In this document: positions 8,891 to 16,233 of the stretch, piece after piece
How the letters are laid out: the number at the start of each line of letters is the position of its first letter
How positions within the stretch are numbered: the stretch's first letter is position 1
Assembly: GCA_003280185.1 (NCBI GenBank)
Contig: QCFP01000014.1
Location: forward strand, 1 to 18,730
From: Prochlorococcus sp. AG-363-L02
Lineage (GTDB): Bacteria > Cyanobacteriota > Cyanobacteriia > PCC-6307 > Cyanobiaceae
Length of the DNA: 18,730 bases
Direction: 5' to 3'
The notes under the pieces: generated by a model
Told to the model about the DNA's origin: nothing
What the model saw: only the letters and a program-made list of their open reading frames with translations
Databases searched by the model: none
Position numbers and translations under genes: made by a program

Positions 8891-10286
8891 AGGCGGCATT
8901 TAGATGTTGGTCTGCAAGATCTGCAAGTTCAGATGTCCAGGAATCAACAGTATCTTGATTAGATGCTTCAACCATTAACCTAAGTAAGGGTTCTGTACCG
9001 CTAGCTCTTACTAATACTCTTCCATCAGCACCCATTTGTTCTTCTGCATTTGATATCGCCTCATTTAAGGGTTCACAATTATTCCAACTCTTGCGAACAC
9101 AACTGTTCTGTATATGAATGTTCACAAGCTTCTGAGGGAAAGGTTTGAAACTTTCATCACGCCAATTTGCTAGTGATAGTCCTCTTTTAACACTAAGCGT
9201 TGCCATTTTGAGAGCAGAGAAGAGACCGTCACCTGAGAGCCCATTCTCTGTAGAGAGGATGTGGCCTGATTGCTCACCACCTAATCCTGCTCCGTTTTGA
9301 ATCATTGCTTTATGGACATGTTGATCCCCTACTGGTGTGCGCTCGAGTACTCCTCCGTTTGTTTTCCATGCTTGTTCAAAAGCTAAGTTTGACATTACTG
9401 TTGCGACAAGTTTGTTGCCAGGAAGTTTGCGCTGTTTTTTTAATTCAGAGCCCCATAAGTAGAGGATATGATCGCCATCTATCAACCTTCCTCTTTCATC
9501 TAATGCAAGCATCCTGTCTGCATCCCCATCAAAAGCAAAACCCATTGCAGCGTTTTCTTTGAGTACAGCAGCTCGAAGTTGTGCAAGATTTGTAGAACCA
9601 CAATCAACATTGATGAGATCTCCATTGGGCTCACCATTAATAACAGTTACATCAGCACCTAGATTTTGAAATAGTTCTAGGGCACATGATGTTGCTGATC
9701 CCCAACAGAGGTCAAGCACAATTCGGATTCCATCGAGCCTGTATGGCTCAAATAAATTTAATAGTGTTTGGCAATAGCTTTGAACTAGTTCAGGACGCTT
9801 AGTTGTTTTGCCTGATTTCCGGTAGTTAGAGCCAGAAGAATTCTTATATTCAGTATTTAACCCATTCTCAATAATTTTTTGACTGATGTAATCAAGTTTC
9901 TTTCCGTCGCAACCAAATATTTTAATCCCATTGTCTCCAGGTGGATTATGACTAGCTGAAATCATCAACCCTCCTGAAAGCCCAAATTTCTTAATTAGGC
10001 AAGGGATCGCAGGTGTTGTGCATAGACCTATCTCCCAAACGTCCTTACCTGAAGCAATTATTCCTGCTGCAAGTGCTGATGCAAGCATAGGTCCACTCGT
10101 TCGAGAGTCCATCCCAATCAGGATGGGAGCATCTCCATTGAGAACTTCCCCAGAAAGGAAACCAAGCTCAAGTGCTAGAGACGGAGTTAATACAGTCCCT
10201 ATGGGACCCCTTATACCATCGGTACCGAAGCTGATATTTATTTTCCCTTGCTTTGGTTTCAAGGGATAGTTGTCAGCTTCGTCCAT
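8889..10286 (-). CDS. glmM: phosphoglucosamine mutase
   Basis: GlmM converts glucosamine-6-phosphate to glucosamine-1-phosphate on the route to UDP-GlcNAc and peptidoglycan. With this start the protein has 465 residues, slightly longer than the usual 445-450. Key motifs are FGTDGIRGPIG near the N-terminus, the phosphoserine loop MISASHNPPGDNGIK (catalytic S112), the metal loop FAFDGDADRM, the sugar loop GGEQSGHI and the C-terminal phosphate loop RASGTEPLLRLMVE. The open frame reaches an upstream ATG at 10325. That would add 13 hydrophobic residues (MISPYSFVFLFNF), odd for a cytosolic enzyme, so I prefer the ATG at 10286; neither has a clear ribosome site. It is convergent with ictB. Confidence 0.95.
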   Translation of the reverse strand: MDEADNYPLKPKQGKINISFGTDGIRGPIGTVLTPSLALELGFLSGEVLNGDAPILIGMDSRTSGPMLASALAAGIIASGKDVWEIGLCTTPAIPCLIKKFGLSGGLMISASHNPPGDNGIKIFGCDGKKLDYISQKIIENGLNTEYKNSSGSNYRKSGKTTKRPELVQSYCQTLLNLFEPYRLDGIRIVLDLCWGSATSCALELFQNLGADVTVINGEPNGDLINVDCGSTNLAQLRAAVLKENAAMGFAFDGDADRMLALDERGRLIDGDHILYLWGSELKKQRKLPGNKLVATVMSNLAFEQAWKTNGGVLERTPVGDQHVHKAMIQNGAGLGGEQSGHILSTENGLSGDGLFSALKMATLSVKRGLSLANWRDESFKPFPQKLVNIHIQNSCVRKSWNNCEPLNEAISNAEEQMGADGRVLVRASGTEPLLRLMVEASNQDTVDSWTSELADLADQHLNAA

Positions 10287-10597
10287 GAAGTTAAAAAGGA
10301 AAACGAAGGAGTAGGGGCTAATCATATATTGTCGCTATAGCTTTAGGGAAAATGTTTCAGGCCAATCTTTCCTCGAGAAGGGATTCATTACAGACAATTC
10401 TAAAAAGACTTTATTAGTTTTTCTAAACAGAAACTTCTATAAAATTAAGACTTCTAGGGATCGTTAGATATTTTACGTTTATAAGTTATCTCGCAACCTT
10501 CTCTTAAAGTGAAGGAAAGGGTCGCGAGGTAGGCTAATTGAAAGATTTTTAAAATCAATCTTTATTTTCACCATACTCAAAACAAAACTTTGATCGA
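10287..10597. other. divergent intergenic region between glmM and the slt gene
   Basis: This AT-rich stretch of about 310 bases contains no gene I can support. It should hold the divergent promoters of glmM and the lytic transglycosylase gene. TATAAA- and TATAAG-like elements occur around 10438 and 10480, but I cannot choose a promoter with confidence. Two inverted repeats are visible: CTCGC/GCGAG (10490-10494 with 10524-10528) enclosing CCTTC/GAAGG (10497-10501 with 10511-10515), and AAAGATT/AATCTTT (10541-10547 with 10557-10563). Both lie upstream of the slt start at 10598 and could form leader structure. Confidence 0.4.
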
Positions 10598-12643
10598 GTG
10601 AGAGGGCCTCTTGAACATCCATTTAAAGCGTTAGCAGCTATTGTCTTTCTGACTTTGTTAACCATCTTGGGAGGTCAGGCTCTTGTTAGATCTTTTCAGG
10701 AAAAGTTAAACCCTAATCTATCAAGTTCTCAATTATGGGAGAAATATAGGTGGTCCCTTGATCCTACCCAGCGGAGACATGCTGCATTACTCCTGGTTGC
10801 AGCTTCAGGAGATTCTCCACAAAGGCAATACACACTCTTGAAATCACAAGGGTGGGGGAAGAATCCTTTGGCAGCTATTGTTTTAAAAAAACATGCAGAA
10901 ACTGCAAGAAAGCTAGGTGGGGACCCTTTGGCAAAGGTTTTTTGGCTAGAACTTTTTAGAAGATTTCCTTTGTCGCCCATTAGTGCTGATGCTTATTACG
11001 TTCTTGGTCGGGATGAGATAGATTTTCGTAAGAAAATCATGCAGCTCTACCCAGCCCATCCTGCTTCATTGGCAGCTGCATTGGAACTTAAAGAACAGGT
11101 TGCTGATCCTTATCAAGGTGTTAAACATTTAGCGAAATGGGGTGTTCGCTGGCATGGCGCTGAACAATTATTTAGGAAAACTTGTGATGAATTCTCAGGA
11201 AAAATTCATTTAGAAAAGGAACGTGAATTATTAGCCAATGCTCTCGCTCAGTTAGGTGATGGTTTGGCAGCATTGAAATGCCTGAAAGAACCACCTAGTA
11301 AGCCAGGAATTACTTTTCTGATAGCGAAAAGTCTTGTTAAGGGAGATGAATTGAATAAAGAGTTAGCTAAGACCTTTTTAAAGAAGTTGTTTATTAATCA
11401 TCCAAATTCTAAAGAAAGTATCGCTGGGTTGAAGCTTCTTTTACGCTTGAAAAGATTATCAGTTGATGAGGTGGCTGGTTTGCCATCAGGCTTGACGGAT
11501 GCTGCTAAAAGCATTGCAATGTCTAGTGATCGATTGTCAATTGATAAAAAACCATTAGAAGGCTTTCAGGATTGGCGAGATGACTCTGAATTATGGGAAC
11601 TGCAATGGGAATTAGCTCGTCAGGCGTTGCTATTAGAAGAATGGGATAAAGCTCAGTCTCTGCTGTCAAGTCTTCGCTATAAAAACCTCCCAGAAACAAT
11701 TTTGGTAAGAATTAAGTTTTGGGAAGGTCTAATTCAGTTCAAAAAAGGTAAAACTCTTTTAGCTAACAATATATGGGTTGAATTAATTGAGAACCATCCG
11801 CCCAGTTATTACACCTGGAGAGCCCATCAACGGCTCGGAAATATCACTTTCCCAAAGTTAAGAGAAATAGAGCCTTCTAATTATCTATTCTCACCAATCT
11901 CTTGGACTCCATTATTTAGTAAAGATAATTTAGTAAATCTTCTTTGGCGACTTGGGCTCGAAAAGACTGCTTGGGAAACTTGGCGTGCCTTATATTTTTC
12001 AGAAGTTGATCAGTTAAACCATGACTTTAGTGAAACTCTTGTAGAAGCCAGATTGAGGATAGCTGTTGGTGATTCTTGGATGGGCTTGGCAATGTTGTCC
12101 GAGTTGGCTTTTGAAAAAACTTTTGTGGATTGTTTTCAAAGAAATATTTTTCATAGAAGTCAATATCCCTATAGATTTATGCAGGAAGTCAGTGATGCTT
12201 TTAAGCAAACGGGGGTTCGACCCGAATTGCTTTTAGCTATTGCCAACCAGGAGTCCCGATTCTCTCCTGGAGTTGAGTCATCACAAGGAGCAATAGGCTT
12301 AATGCAATTAATGCCTTTAACGGCTCAGAAATATATAGATTCCTCTCTGGAGGGGAAATATCTTGCTGAACCTTCTATCAATCTTGAAATAGGAGGTCAC
12401 CATTTGGCAGCTCTACTTGAGATTTGGGAAGGTAATCCCTTTCTTGTTTTGGCAAGTTACAACGCTGGTTCATCGATCGTATACAGTTGGCTTTCAGAGG
12501 AAGCATATTTGGACCCGGAATTATGGGTAGAACGAATTCCATACCCTGAAACACGTTTTTATACTAAGAAAGTACTCGGGAATTTATGGAGTTATTTAAC
12601 CCCCGACTGGACAGCTTGTCGGGTAAAGGTAGATTCATTGTAA
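10598..12643 (+). CDS. soluble-lytic-transglycosylase-like protein (Slt70 type)
   Basis: The 681-residue protein has an N-terminal hydrophobic segment (about residues 11-30, LAAIVFLTLLTILGGQALV), probably a signal anchor or signal peptide. A long helical, TPR-like region (about 60-520) follows, as in the superhelical Slt70 ring. The C-terminal SLT domain has ELLLAIANQESRFSPGVES with catalytic glutamate E552, the GAIGLMQLMPLTAQ motif and the LASYNAG motif. Such enzymes cleave the MurNAc-GlcNAc bond of peptidoglycan in the periplasm, leaving 1,6-anhydro ends. The start is GTG with a weak ribosome site. It is divergent from glmM, and txlA follows on the same strand after about 107 bases. Confidence 0.92.
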   Translation: MRGPLEHPFKALAAIVFLTLLTILGGQALVRSFQEKLNPNLSSSQLWEKYRWSLDPTQRRHAALLLVAASGDSPQRQYTLLKSQGWGKNPLAAIVLKKHAETARKLGGDPLAKVFWLELFRRFPLSPISADAYYVLGRDEIDFRKKIMQLYPAHPASLAAALELKEQVADPYQGVKHLAKWGVRWHGAEQLFRKTCDEFSGKIHLEKERELLANALAQLGDGLAALKCLKEPPSKPGITFLIAKSLVKGDELNKELAKTFLKKLFINHPNSKESIAGLKLLLRLKRLSVDEVAGLPSGLTDAAKSIAMSSDRLSIDKKPLEGFQDWRDDSELWELQWELARQALLLEEWDKAQSLLSSLRYKNLPETILVRIKFWEGLIQFKKGKTLLANNIWVELIENHPPSYYTWRAHQRLGNITFPKLREIEPSNYLFSPISWTPLFSKDNLVNLLWRLGLEKTAWETWRALYFSEVDQLNHDFSETLVEARLRIAVGDSWMGLAMLSELAFEKTFVDCFQRNIFHRSQYPYRFMQEVSDAFKQTGVRPELLLAIANQESRFSPGVESSQGAIGLMQLMPLTAQKYIDSSLEGKYLAEPSINLEIGGHHLAALLEIWEGNPFLVLASYNAGSSIVYSWLSEEAYLDPELWVERIPYPETRFYTKKVLGNLWSYLTPDWTACRVKVDSL

Positions 12644-12750
12644 TTGCGTAAATATTGCATTCCTTTTTTAGTGACCTCATATATAAACATAAATTTTCTA
12701 GTTTAAAAATATAAAATGTGTTGAAATATTGAATCTTATTAAGGCAGCTT

Positions 12751-13311
12751 ATGAAGTCTCATCAGACCGCCACCAACCTGAGCCTTATGGAGAGATTTGT
12801 CTTGGCCTCTGTAGCGATAATTTTAGGAGTTCTTTTGTTCTTCCTAAAGGGACAAGTCAGCACAGATGCGACACTTTCTAATCTAGCGGATCGGTCTTTA
12901 GACCCTGAGGTGGCTTTGAAGAATGGTAGACCTACAATTTTTGAATTCTATGCTGATTGGTGTGAAGCTTGCCAAGAAATGTCATCAGATATGCTTGAAT
13001 TAGAGGCCCAGAATCTTAACAAGCTAGATTTAGTACTTTTAAATGTTGATAATCCACGCTGGCTCGATTTGATTGAAAAATATAATGTTCAGGGCATACC
13101 CCAGTTAAACTTCTTTAGCTCTGAAGGGAAACTGTTGGGAGCATCAATTGGAATTAGATCTTTTTCTGAATTAAAAGTCGTGGCTAAAGCATTAATTATG
13201 GAAGAAACTTTACCAAATCTGCTTAATTCAGAAGATTTGAAGCACTCTTCATTTGAGCTTGCTACCTCAAGATTAAATCAGAATAGCTCTAAACCTATGA
13301 GCCATTCATGA
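12751..13311 (+). CDS. txlA: membrane-anchored thioredoxin-like protein TxlA
   Basis: The 186-residue protein has one N-terminal membrane anchor (about residues 15-34, VLASVAIILGVLLFFLKG). A thioredoxin domain with redox motif WCEAC (about residues 70-74, in FYADWCEACQEM) and the cis-proline segment VQGIPQLNFF follow. This matches cyanobacterial TxlA, related to plastid HCF164, a thiol-disulfide protein implicated in photosynthetic complex and cytochrome assembly. The C-terminal 35 residues are polar and poorly conserved. The ATG is preceded by AAGG at about 9 bases, and a TATAAA element at 12709-12714 may be its -10 region. It converges with thyX, with 14 bases between the stops. Confidence 0.87.
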   Translation: MKSHQTATNLSLMERFVLASVAIILGVLLFFLKGQVSTDATLSNLADRSLDPEVALKNGRPTIFEFYADWCEACQEMSSDMLELEAQNLNKLDLVLLNVDNPRWLDLIEKYNVQGIPQLNFFSSEGKLLGASIGIRSFSELKVVAKALIMEETLPNLLNSEDLKHSSFELATSRLNQNSSKPMSHS

Positions 13312-13325
13312 GCCTTCTGAGATAA

Positions 13326-13961
13326 TTAAACCCATTCCAGAGCTTTTGATACTGTTGGAAAATTACTAGAGAAAATCTTCTTACATTCATTCGCAATATC
13401 CATATGTTCTTTTTGTGTGCCATGCCCAGAACGTAATTTGATGTAATGAATCCAAGAGCGACATGACCCAGACATATATATTTTTGTTGGAGTCGCCAAG
13501 GGGAGTACAAAACGAGCGCATTCTTTCGCTACCCCAGCGGCAAGCATTGCTTCGTAAATTTTAAGTGAATTTTGAAAGTGAGTTTTTATTTTTTCTCTAA
13601 ATAGTTCAGTTTTCTCAAGAGATAGGTCGTCAGTTGAGTTTTGCCTATTCTTTACATCTTGGCGGCGGAGATCAGGAATGGGTATTTCACCTAACTGCGT
13701 ACTGTCAGCATATCTTTGAGAAAACTCTTGAAAGGTAAATGATCTATGCCTTAAGACTTGTGCTGCGATGCCTCTACTTGTCTCGATTTTGATTGTCATA
13801 TAAGCCTGCTCAAAAACACTCCAATGTTCATTTTTTATGCAATATTTTAATAGTCCTGAATAATCTTTATTTTCTTGGTTTTTGGGATTGCTAACTCTGG
13901 CAATATATGCCATAGTTTTTTCTGCGTCTGGAGTTATGGCTATAAGTTCAACGCGGGCCAT
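13326..13961 (-). CDS. thyX: FAD-dependent thymidylate synthase
   Basis: The 211-residue protein carries the ThyX signature RHR-x7-S as RHRSFTFQEFSQRY (R71, H72, R73, S81). The C-terminal substrate-binding block CRSWIHYIKLRSGHGTQKEHMDIA is also present. ThyX methylates dUMP to dTMP using methylenetetrahydrofolate as carbon donor and NADPH/FAD as reductant, so no separate thymidylate reduction loop through dihydrofolate is needed. Length is normal for the family. It lies downstream of dcd, whose product chain leads to dUMP, but a terminator after dcd and a separate TATAAT element suggest its own transcript. An overlapping frame at 13295-13510 is a shadow. Confidence 0.95.
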   Translation of the reverse strand: MARVELIAITPDAEKTMAYIARVSNPKNQENKDYSGLLKYCIKNEHWSVFEQAYMTIKIETSRGIAAQVLRHRSFTFQEFSQRYADSTQLGEIPIPDLRRQDVKNRQNSTDDLSLEKTELFREKIKTHFQNSLKIYEAMLAAGVAKECARFVLPLATPTKIYMSGSCRSWIHYIKLRSGHGTQKEHMDIANECKKIFSSNFPTVSKALEWV

Positions 13962-13981
13962 ATTGGCAAGAATTTTTAATA

Positions 13982-13990
13982 ATTATAGCA
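13982..13990 (-). promoter_or_regulatory. extended -10 promoter element of thyX
   Basis: On the minus strand the sequence TGCTATAAT is a perfect extended -10 element (TGN plus TATAAT). The hexamer lies about 20 bases before the thyX ATG at 13961, predicting a short leader of roughly 14 bases. No good -35 hexamer is seen at 16-18 bases, which an extended -10 can compensate for. No clear ribosome site precedes thyX. Confidence 0.55.
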
Positions 13991-14074
13991 TGAAATTTCC
14001 TTTGCTAGATTCATCTTTTTATTTGTACGAAGTTGTGATTGGTTTTTCCCTTTTGAGTTAGACGATTGGGCTTG

Positions 14075-14095
14075 AAAAAATAGCCCCCCAGGCTA
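14075..14095 (-). terminator. rho-independent terminator of the cobO-dcd unit
   Basis: On the minus strand TAGCC (14095-14091), loop TGGGG, GGCTA (14085-14081) and a run of six T (14080-14075) form a compact intrinsic terminator. The TAG at the foot of the stem is the stop codon of dcd. The short 5-bp stem is GC-rich in the middle. It would separate dcd from thyX. Confidence 0.7.
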
Positions 14096-14686
14096 GATCT
14101 TTGCAAGAGTAACCTTTTCAGGCTGATGTTGATATTTGCCTTTCCTATCGCTATAGGTTGTTTCGCAAGGGTCGCCTTCAAAAAAGAGGAGTTGGCAGAT
14201 TCCTTCGTTAGCGTAGATCCTACAGTCTGCTCCTGAACTATTACTAAATTCTAGGGTTAAGTGCCCTTCCCAACTGGCTTCAGCTGGTGTTGTGTTGACA
14301 ATGATTCCAAGTCGCGCATATGTACTTTTACCTAAGCAAACAACCGTAATGTTAGATGGAACTTTCATCTTTTCTAGAGCTACGCCCAATCCATAGGAAT
14401 GTGCTGGAAGTATGAAATAGTCTCCGTCTTCGTCTGTTTGCAGGGGAGTTGATTCCAGATTTGCGGGATTGAATCTTTTTGGGTTCATAACTGTTCCAGG
14501 TACGTGTCGGAATATCAAGAATTCTTTTGAGGAAAGACGAAGGTCATATCCATAAGAAGAGCAACCAAAGCTCAATACAGGTTTTTGGCTTTTAGTCGGC
14601 TCTAGATGCCTAACAAGTCCTTTTTGAAAGGGAACAAGCATTCCTGCGGTTGCTTGTTCAGTAATCCAACGGTCGTTTTTAAGCAT
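14093..14686 (-). CDS. dcd: dCTP deaminase
   Basis: The 197-residue protein belongs to the trimeric dUTPase/dCTP deaminase fold. Visible motifs are the FGCSSYGYDLRLS block near residues 40-52, the nucleotide-binding CLGKSTYARLGIIVNTTPAEASWEGHLTLEFSN (117-149) with catalytic E146, and the C-terminal GKYQHQ segment that closes over the triphosphate. It deaminates dCTP to dUTP. Some relatives also hydrolyse dUTP to dUMP (bifunctional type), which cannot be settled by eye here. The ATG shares its A with the TAA stop of the upstream cobO-like gene (TAATG), a clear case for translational coupling. Its stop codon is built into a terminator hairpin. Confidence 0.93.
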   Translation of the reverse strand: MLKNDRWITEQATAGMLVPFQKGLVRHLEPTKSQKPVLSFGCSSYGYDLRLSSKEFLIFRHVPGTVMNPKRFNPANLESTPLQTDEDGDYFILPAHSYGLGVALEKMKVPSNITVVCLGKSTYARLGIIVNTTPAEASWEGHLTLEFSNSSGADCRIYANEGICQLLFFEGDPCETTYSDRKGKYQHQPEKVTLAKI

Positions 14687-15309
14687 TAGATTCCAAAGCG
14701 CAATTCGGTAATTTGATCTGCCATTGTCATGATTGGCTCAGGGATGGATGGCCCAGTGAGGATGATATCCATCGTTCTAGGACGTTGCTCTAGAGTTTCC
14801 ATCACAATCTCATTGTTTAGATACCCCAAAGAGATGGCTAGGCCGATTTCGTCCAGAACCAGTTGATCGAGATCGCCTTTTAATAAGTGTTTTTTGCAGA
14901 TTTCCCAAATTGTTTGGACTGCTTTCGTTTCAGGTTCGGAATCGCTTTGCCTTTTGTTTGTGGGGGATTGCATCGGGATACAGCGTTCGATTGCAGGCCT
15001 TATCCATGAGAGCTTTCCGCAAAGATCTATAGATCCTTCAGGACCTTGGTTGACCCCACCTTTTAAGAATTGGGCAATCATTACGCGACTCCCTAGTCCT
15101 GCAGTTCTTATTGCTGTACTTAGAACCATCGAAAAGCTTCCTCGGTACGGAGCTGTGTGGATGTGAAGTTGCCCTTCTGGTTTTACTAGATGGAGGGGGA
15201 CTGCTTTGAATCTATCTTGATGGCTTTTAAGATCAAGACTTTCTAGGGCTGGAGAAGGGCTTGGCTGATGCGTACGAAGACCATCATTGAGGTTGGGACA
15301 TGCGGACAT
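14686..15309 (-). CDS. cobO: cob(I)yrinic acid a,c-diamide adenosyltransferase homologue (CobO/BtuR-like) with degenerate P-loop
   Basis: The 207-residue product aligns with E. coli BtuR across the core without gaps in key blocks. LHIHTAPYRGSFSMVLSTAI stands where BtuR has TGNGKGKTTAAFGTA. It is followed by RTAGLGSRVMIAQFLKGG, the Walker B-like LVLDEIGLAISLGYL (D153, E154) and TMADQITELR. CobO/BtuR adenosylates cobalt in corrinoids using ATP. The Walker A lysine and the threonines after it are replaced (GKTT becomes GSFS at residues 57-60), so catalysis by the usual mechanism is doubtful. The N-terminal 45 residues are extra and may be partly disordered. It overlaps dcd by one base and diverges from rph. 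Confidence 0.8.
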   Translation of the reverse strand: MSACPNLNDGLRTHQPSPSPALESLDLKSHQDRFKAVPLHLVKPEGQLHIHTAPYRGSFSMVLSTAIRTAGLGSRVMIAQFLKGGVNQGPEGSIDLCGKLSWIRPAIERCIPMQSPTNKRQSDSEPETKAVQTIWEICKKHLLKGDLDQLVLDEIGLAISLGYLNNEIVMETLEQRPRTMDIILTGPSIPEPIMTMADQITELRFGI

Positions 15310-15370
15310 TTATCGCGAGCGAATTCACTGTAATTGAACTAACAAGAAATCTAGCGGCGTAATCGTTTAT

Positions 15371-15412
15371 AACAAGCACATCTACACTATAGGTAGTGTA
15401 GATGTGCTTGTT
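15371..15412. repeat. perfect 19-bp inverted repeat with 4-base loop between cobO and rph
   Basis: AACAAGCACATCTACACTA (15371-15389), loop TAGG (15390-15393), then its exact reverse complement (15394-15412). It lies in the divergent intergenic region, 18 bases before the chosen rph ATG, and overlaps an upstream in-frame GTG of rph at 15404. No T run follows on either strand and no gene ends here, so it is not a normal terminator. It could be an operator, a leader RNA hairpin, or a relic of template-switch replication. Confidence 0.9.
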
Positions 15413-15430
15413 GAACTTTTAAGATTAAAA

Positions 15431-16159
15431 ATGCCTATCACTACTGACAAAAGATCGGATGGTCGTTCACCTTCGGATTTGCGACCTTTCAAAGTGACAT
15501 GGGAACCAATGGGCTTTGCTCTGAGCTCATTGATAGTTCAATCAGGTAAAACCTCTGTAATTTGCAGCATTAGCCTGAATGAGAACATTCCAAAATGGAG
15601 GGAAGGGGACGGAAAAGGATGGTTAAGTGCCGAATATCGTCTCTTGCCCGGATCAACTCCCCAAAGGCAGACCCGAGAGTTTTTGAAGTTGTCAGGAAGA
15701 ACACAAGAGATTCAGCGACTTATAGGAAGAAGTTTGCGATCTGTTTTGGATATGAAAGTATTAGGGGAAAGGACTTTGTTGGTTGATTGTGATGTGATAC
15801 AGGCTGATGCGGGGACTCGAACGACTGCAATTACTGGTGCCTGGATGGCTTTATACCGTGCTGGTGAGATCTTGACCCGGCAAGGTGTATTACAAAGGAA
15901 CCCTGTAGTTAGACAGGTAGCAGCGGTGTCAGTTGGTTTGTTGGATGGAGAAGGGTTTTTGGATCTAAATTATTCTGAGGATGCAAATGCAGATGTAGAT
16001 TTCAATGTAGTTATGTCCCCGGGTGGTCACCTTCTGGAATGCCAAGGAACTGCTGAGAGAGCTTCCTTTACTAGACCTCAGCTAAATGGCTTGTTAGATA
16101 TGGCAGAAGTGGGCCTGGAAAGTTTGTTTGCTTCCCAGAAAGCATCATTAGAGCATTAA
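15431..16159 (+). CDS. rph: ribonuclease PH
   Basis: The 242-residue protein is a phosphorolytic 3'-5' exoribonuclease that trims tRNA precursors. It shows the N-terminal RSDGRSPSDLRPFKV, the RNA-binding LLPGSTPQRQTRE segment followed by the RTQEIQRLIGRSLRSVLD helix, and the phosphate/metal regions DCDVIQADAGTRTTAITGAW and DLNYSEDANADVDFNVVMS. The frame is open to a GTG at 15404, but that codon lies in the arm of a perfect palindrome and adds nine residues (MLVELLRLK) not expected in RNase PH. The ATG at 15431 gives a normal N-terminus, though its ribosome site is weak. ntcA follows after 74 bases with its own promoter. Confidence 0.95.
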   Translation: MPITTDKRSDGRSPSDLRPFKVTWEPMGFALSSLIVQSGKTSVICSISLNENIPKWREGDGKGWLSAEYRLLPGSTPQRQTREFLKLSGRTQEIQRLIGRSLRSVLDMKVLGERTLLVDCDVIQADAGTRTTAITGAWMALYRAGEILTRQGVLQRNPVVRQVAAVSVGLLDGEGFLDLNYSEDANADVDFNVVMSPGGHLLECQGTAERASFTRPQLNGLLDMAEVGLESLFASQKASLEH

Positions 16160-16170
16160 GACTGAAAACA

Positions 16171-16212
16171 GTGATTATTGCTACATGAGATTTCTCTCAA
16201 GCTGCTTAATTT
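16171..16212 (+). promoter_or_regulatory. NtcA-activated (autoregulatory) promoter of ntcA
   Basis: GTG-N8-TAC at 16171-16184 (GTGATTATTGCTAC) differs by one base from the NtcA consensus GTA-N8-TAC. Exactly 22 bases later TAATTT at 16207-16212 fits the TAN3T -10 element, the spacing typical of class II NtcA-activated promoters. A start site near 16219 would leave a leader of about 15 bases before the ATG at 16234. Cyanobacterial ntcA is known to be autoregulated, which fits. Confidence 0.65.
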
Positions 16213-16233
16213 CAACAAATATACTTTGCGTTT

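Noticed and set aside
10287..10325. Longer glmM with N-terminal MISPYSFVFLFNF
   Set aside because: The extra residues are hydrophobic and unlike GlmM N-termini; the enzyme is cytosolic and the shorter ATG gives a closer family length.
12602..12627. CCCGAC/GTCGGG inverted repeat at the 3' end of the slt gene as a terminator
   Set aside because: It is inside the coding sequence and followed by TAAAGG rather than a T run.
14894..15166. 90-codon plus-strand open frame opposite the cobO-like gene
   Set aside because: It lies wholly antisense to a recognisable homologue and has no domain signal of its own.
15404..15430. Upstream GTG start for rph adding MLVELLRLK
   Set aside because: The GTG sits inside the right arm of the perfect palindrome, and RNase PH normally begins just before the RSDGR segment, so ATG 15431 is preferred.
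16220..16225. TATACT as the -10 element of ntcA
   Set aside because: It would put the transcript start almost on the ATG and breaks the 22-base spacing from the NtcA site, while TAATTT at 16207 fits.
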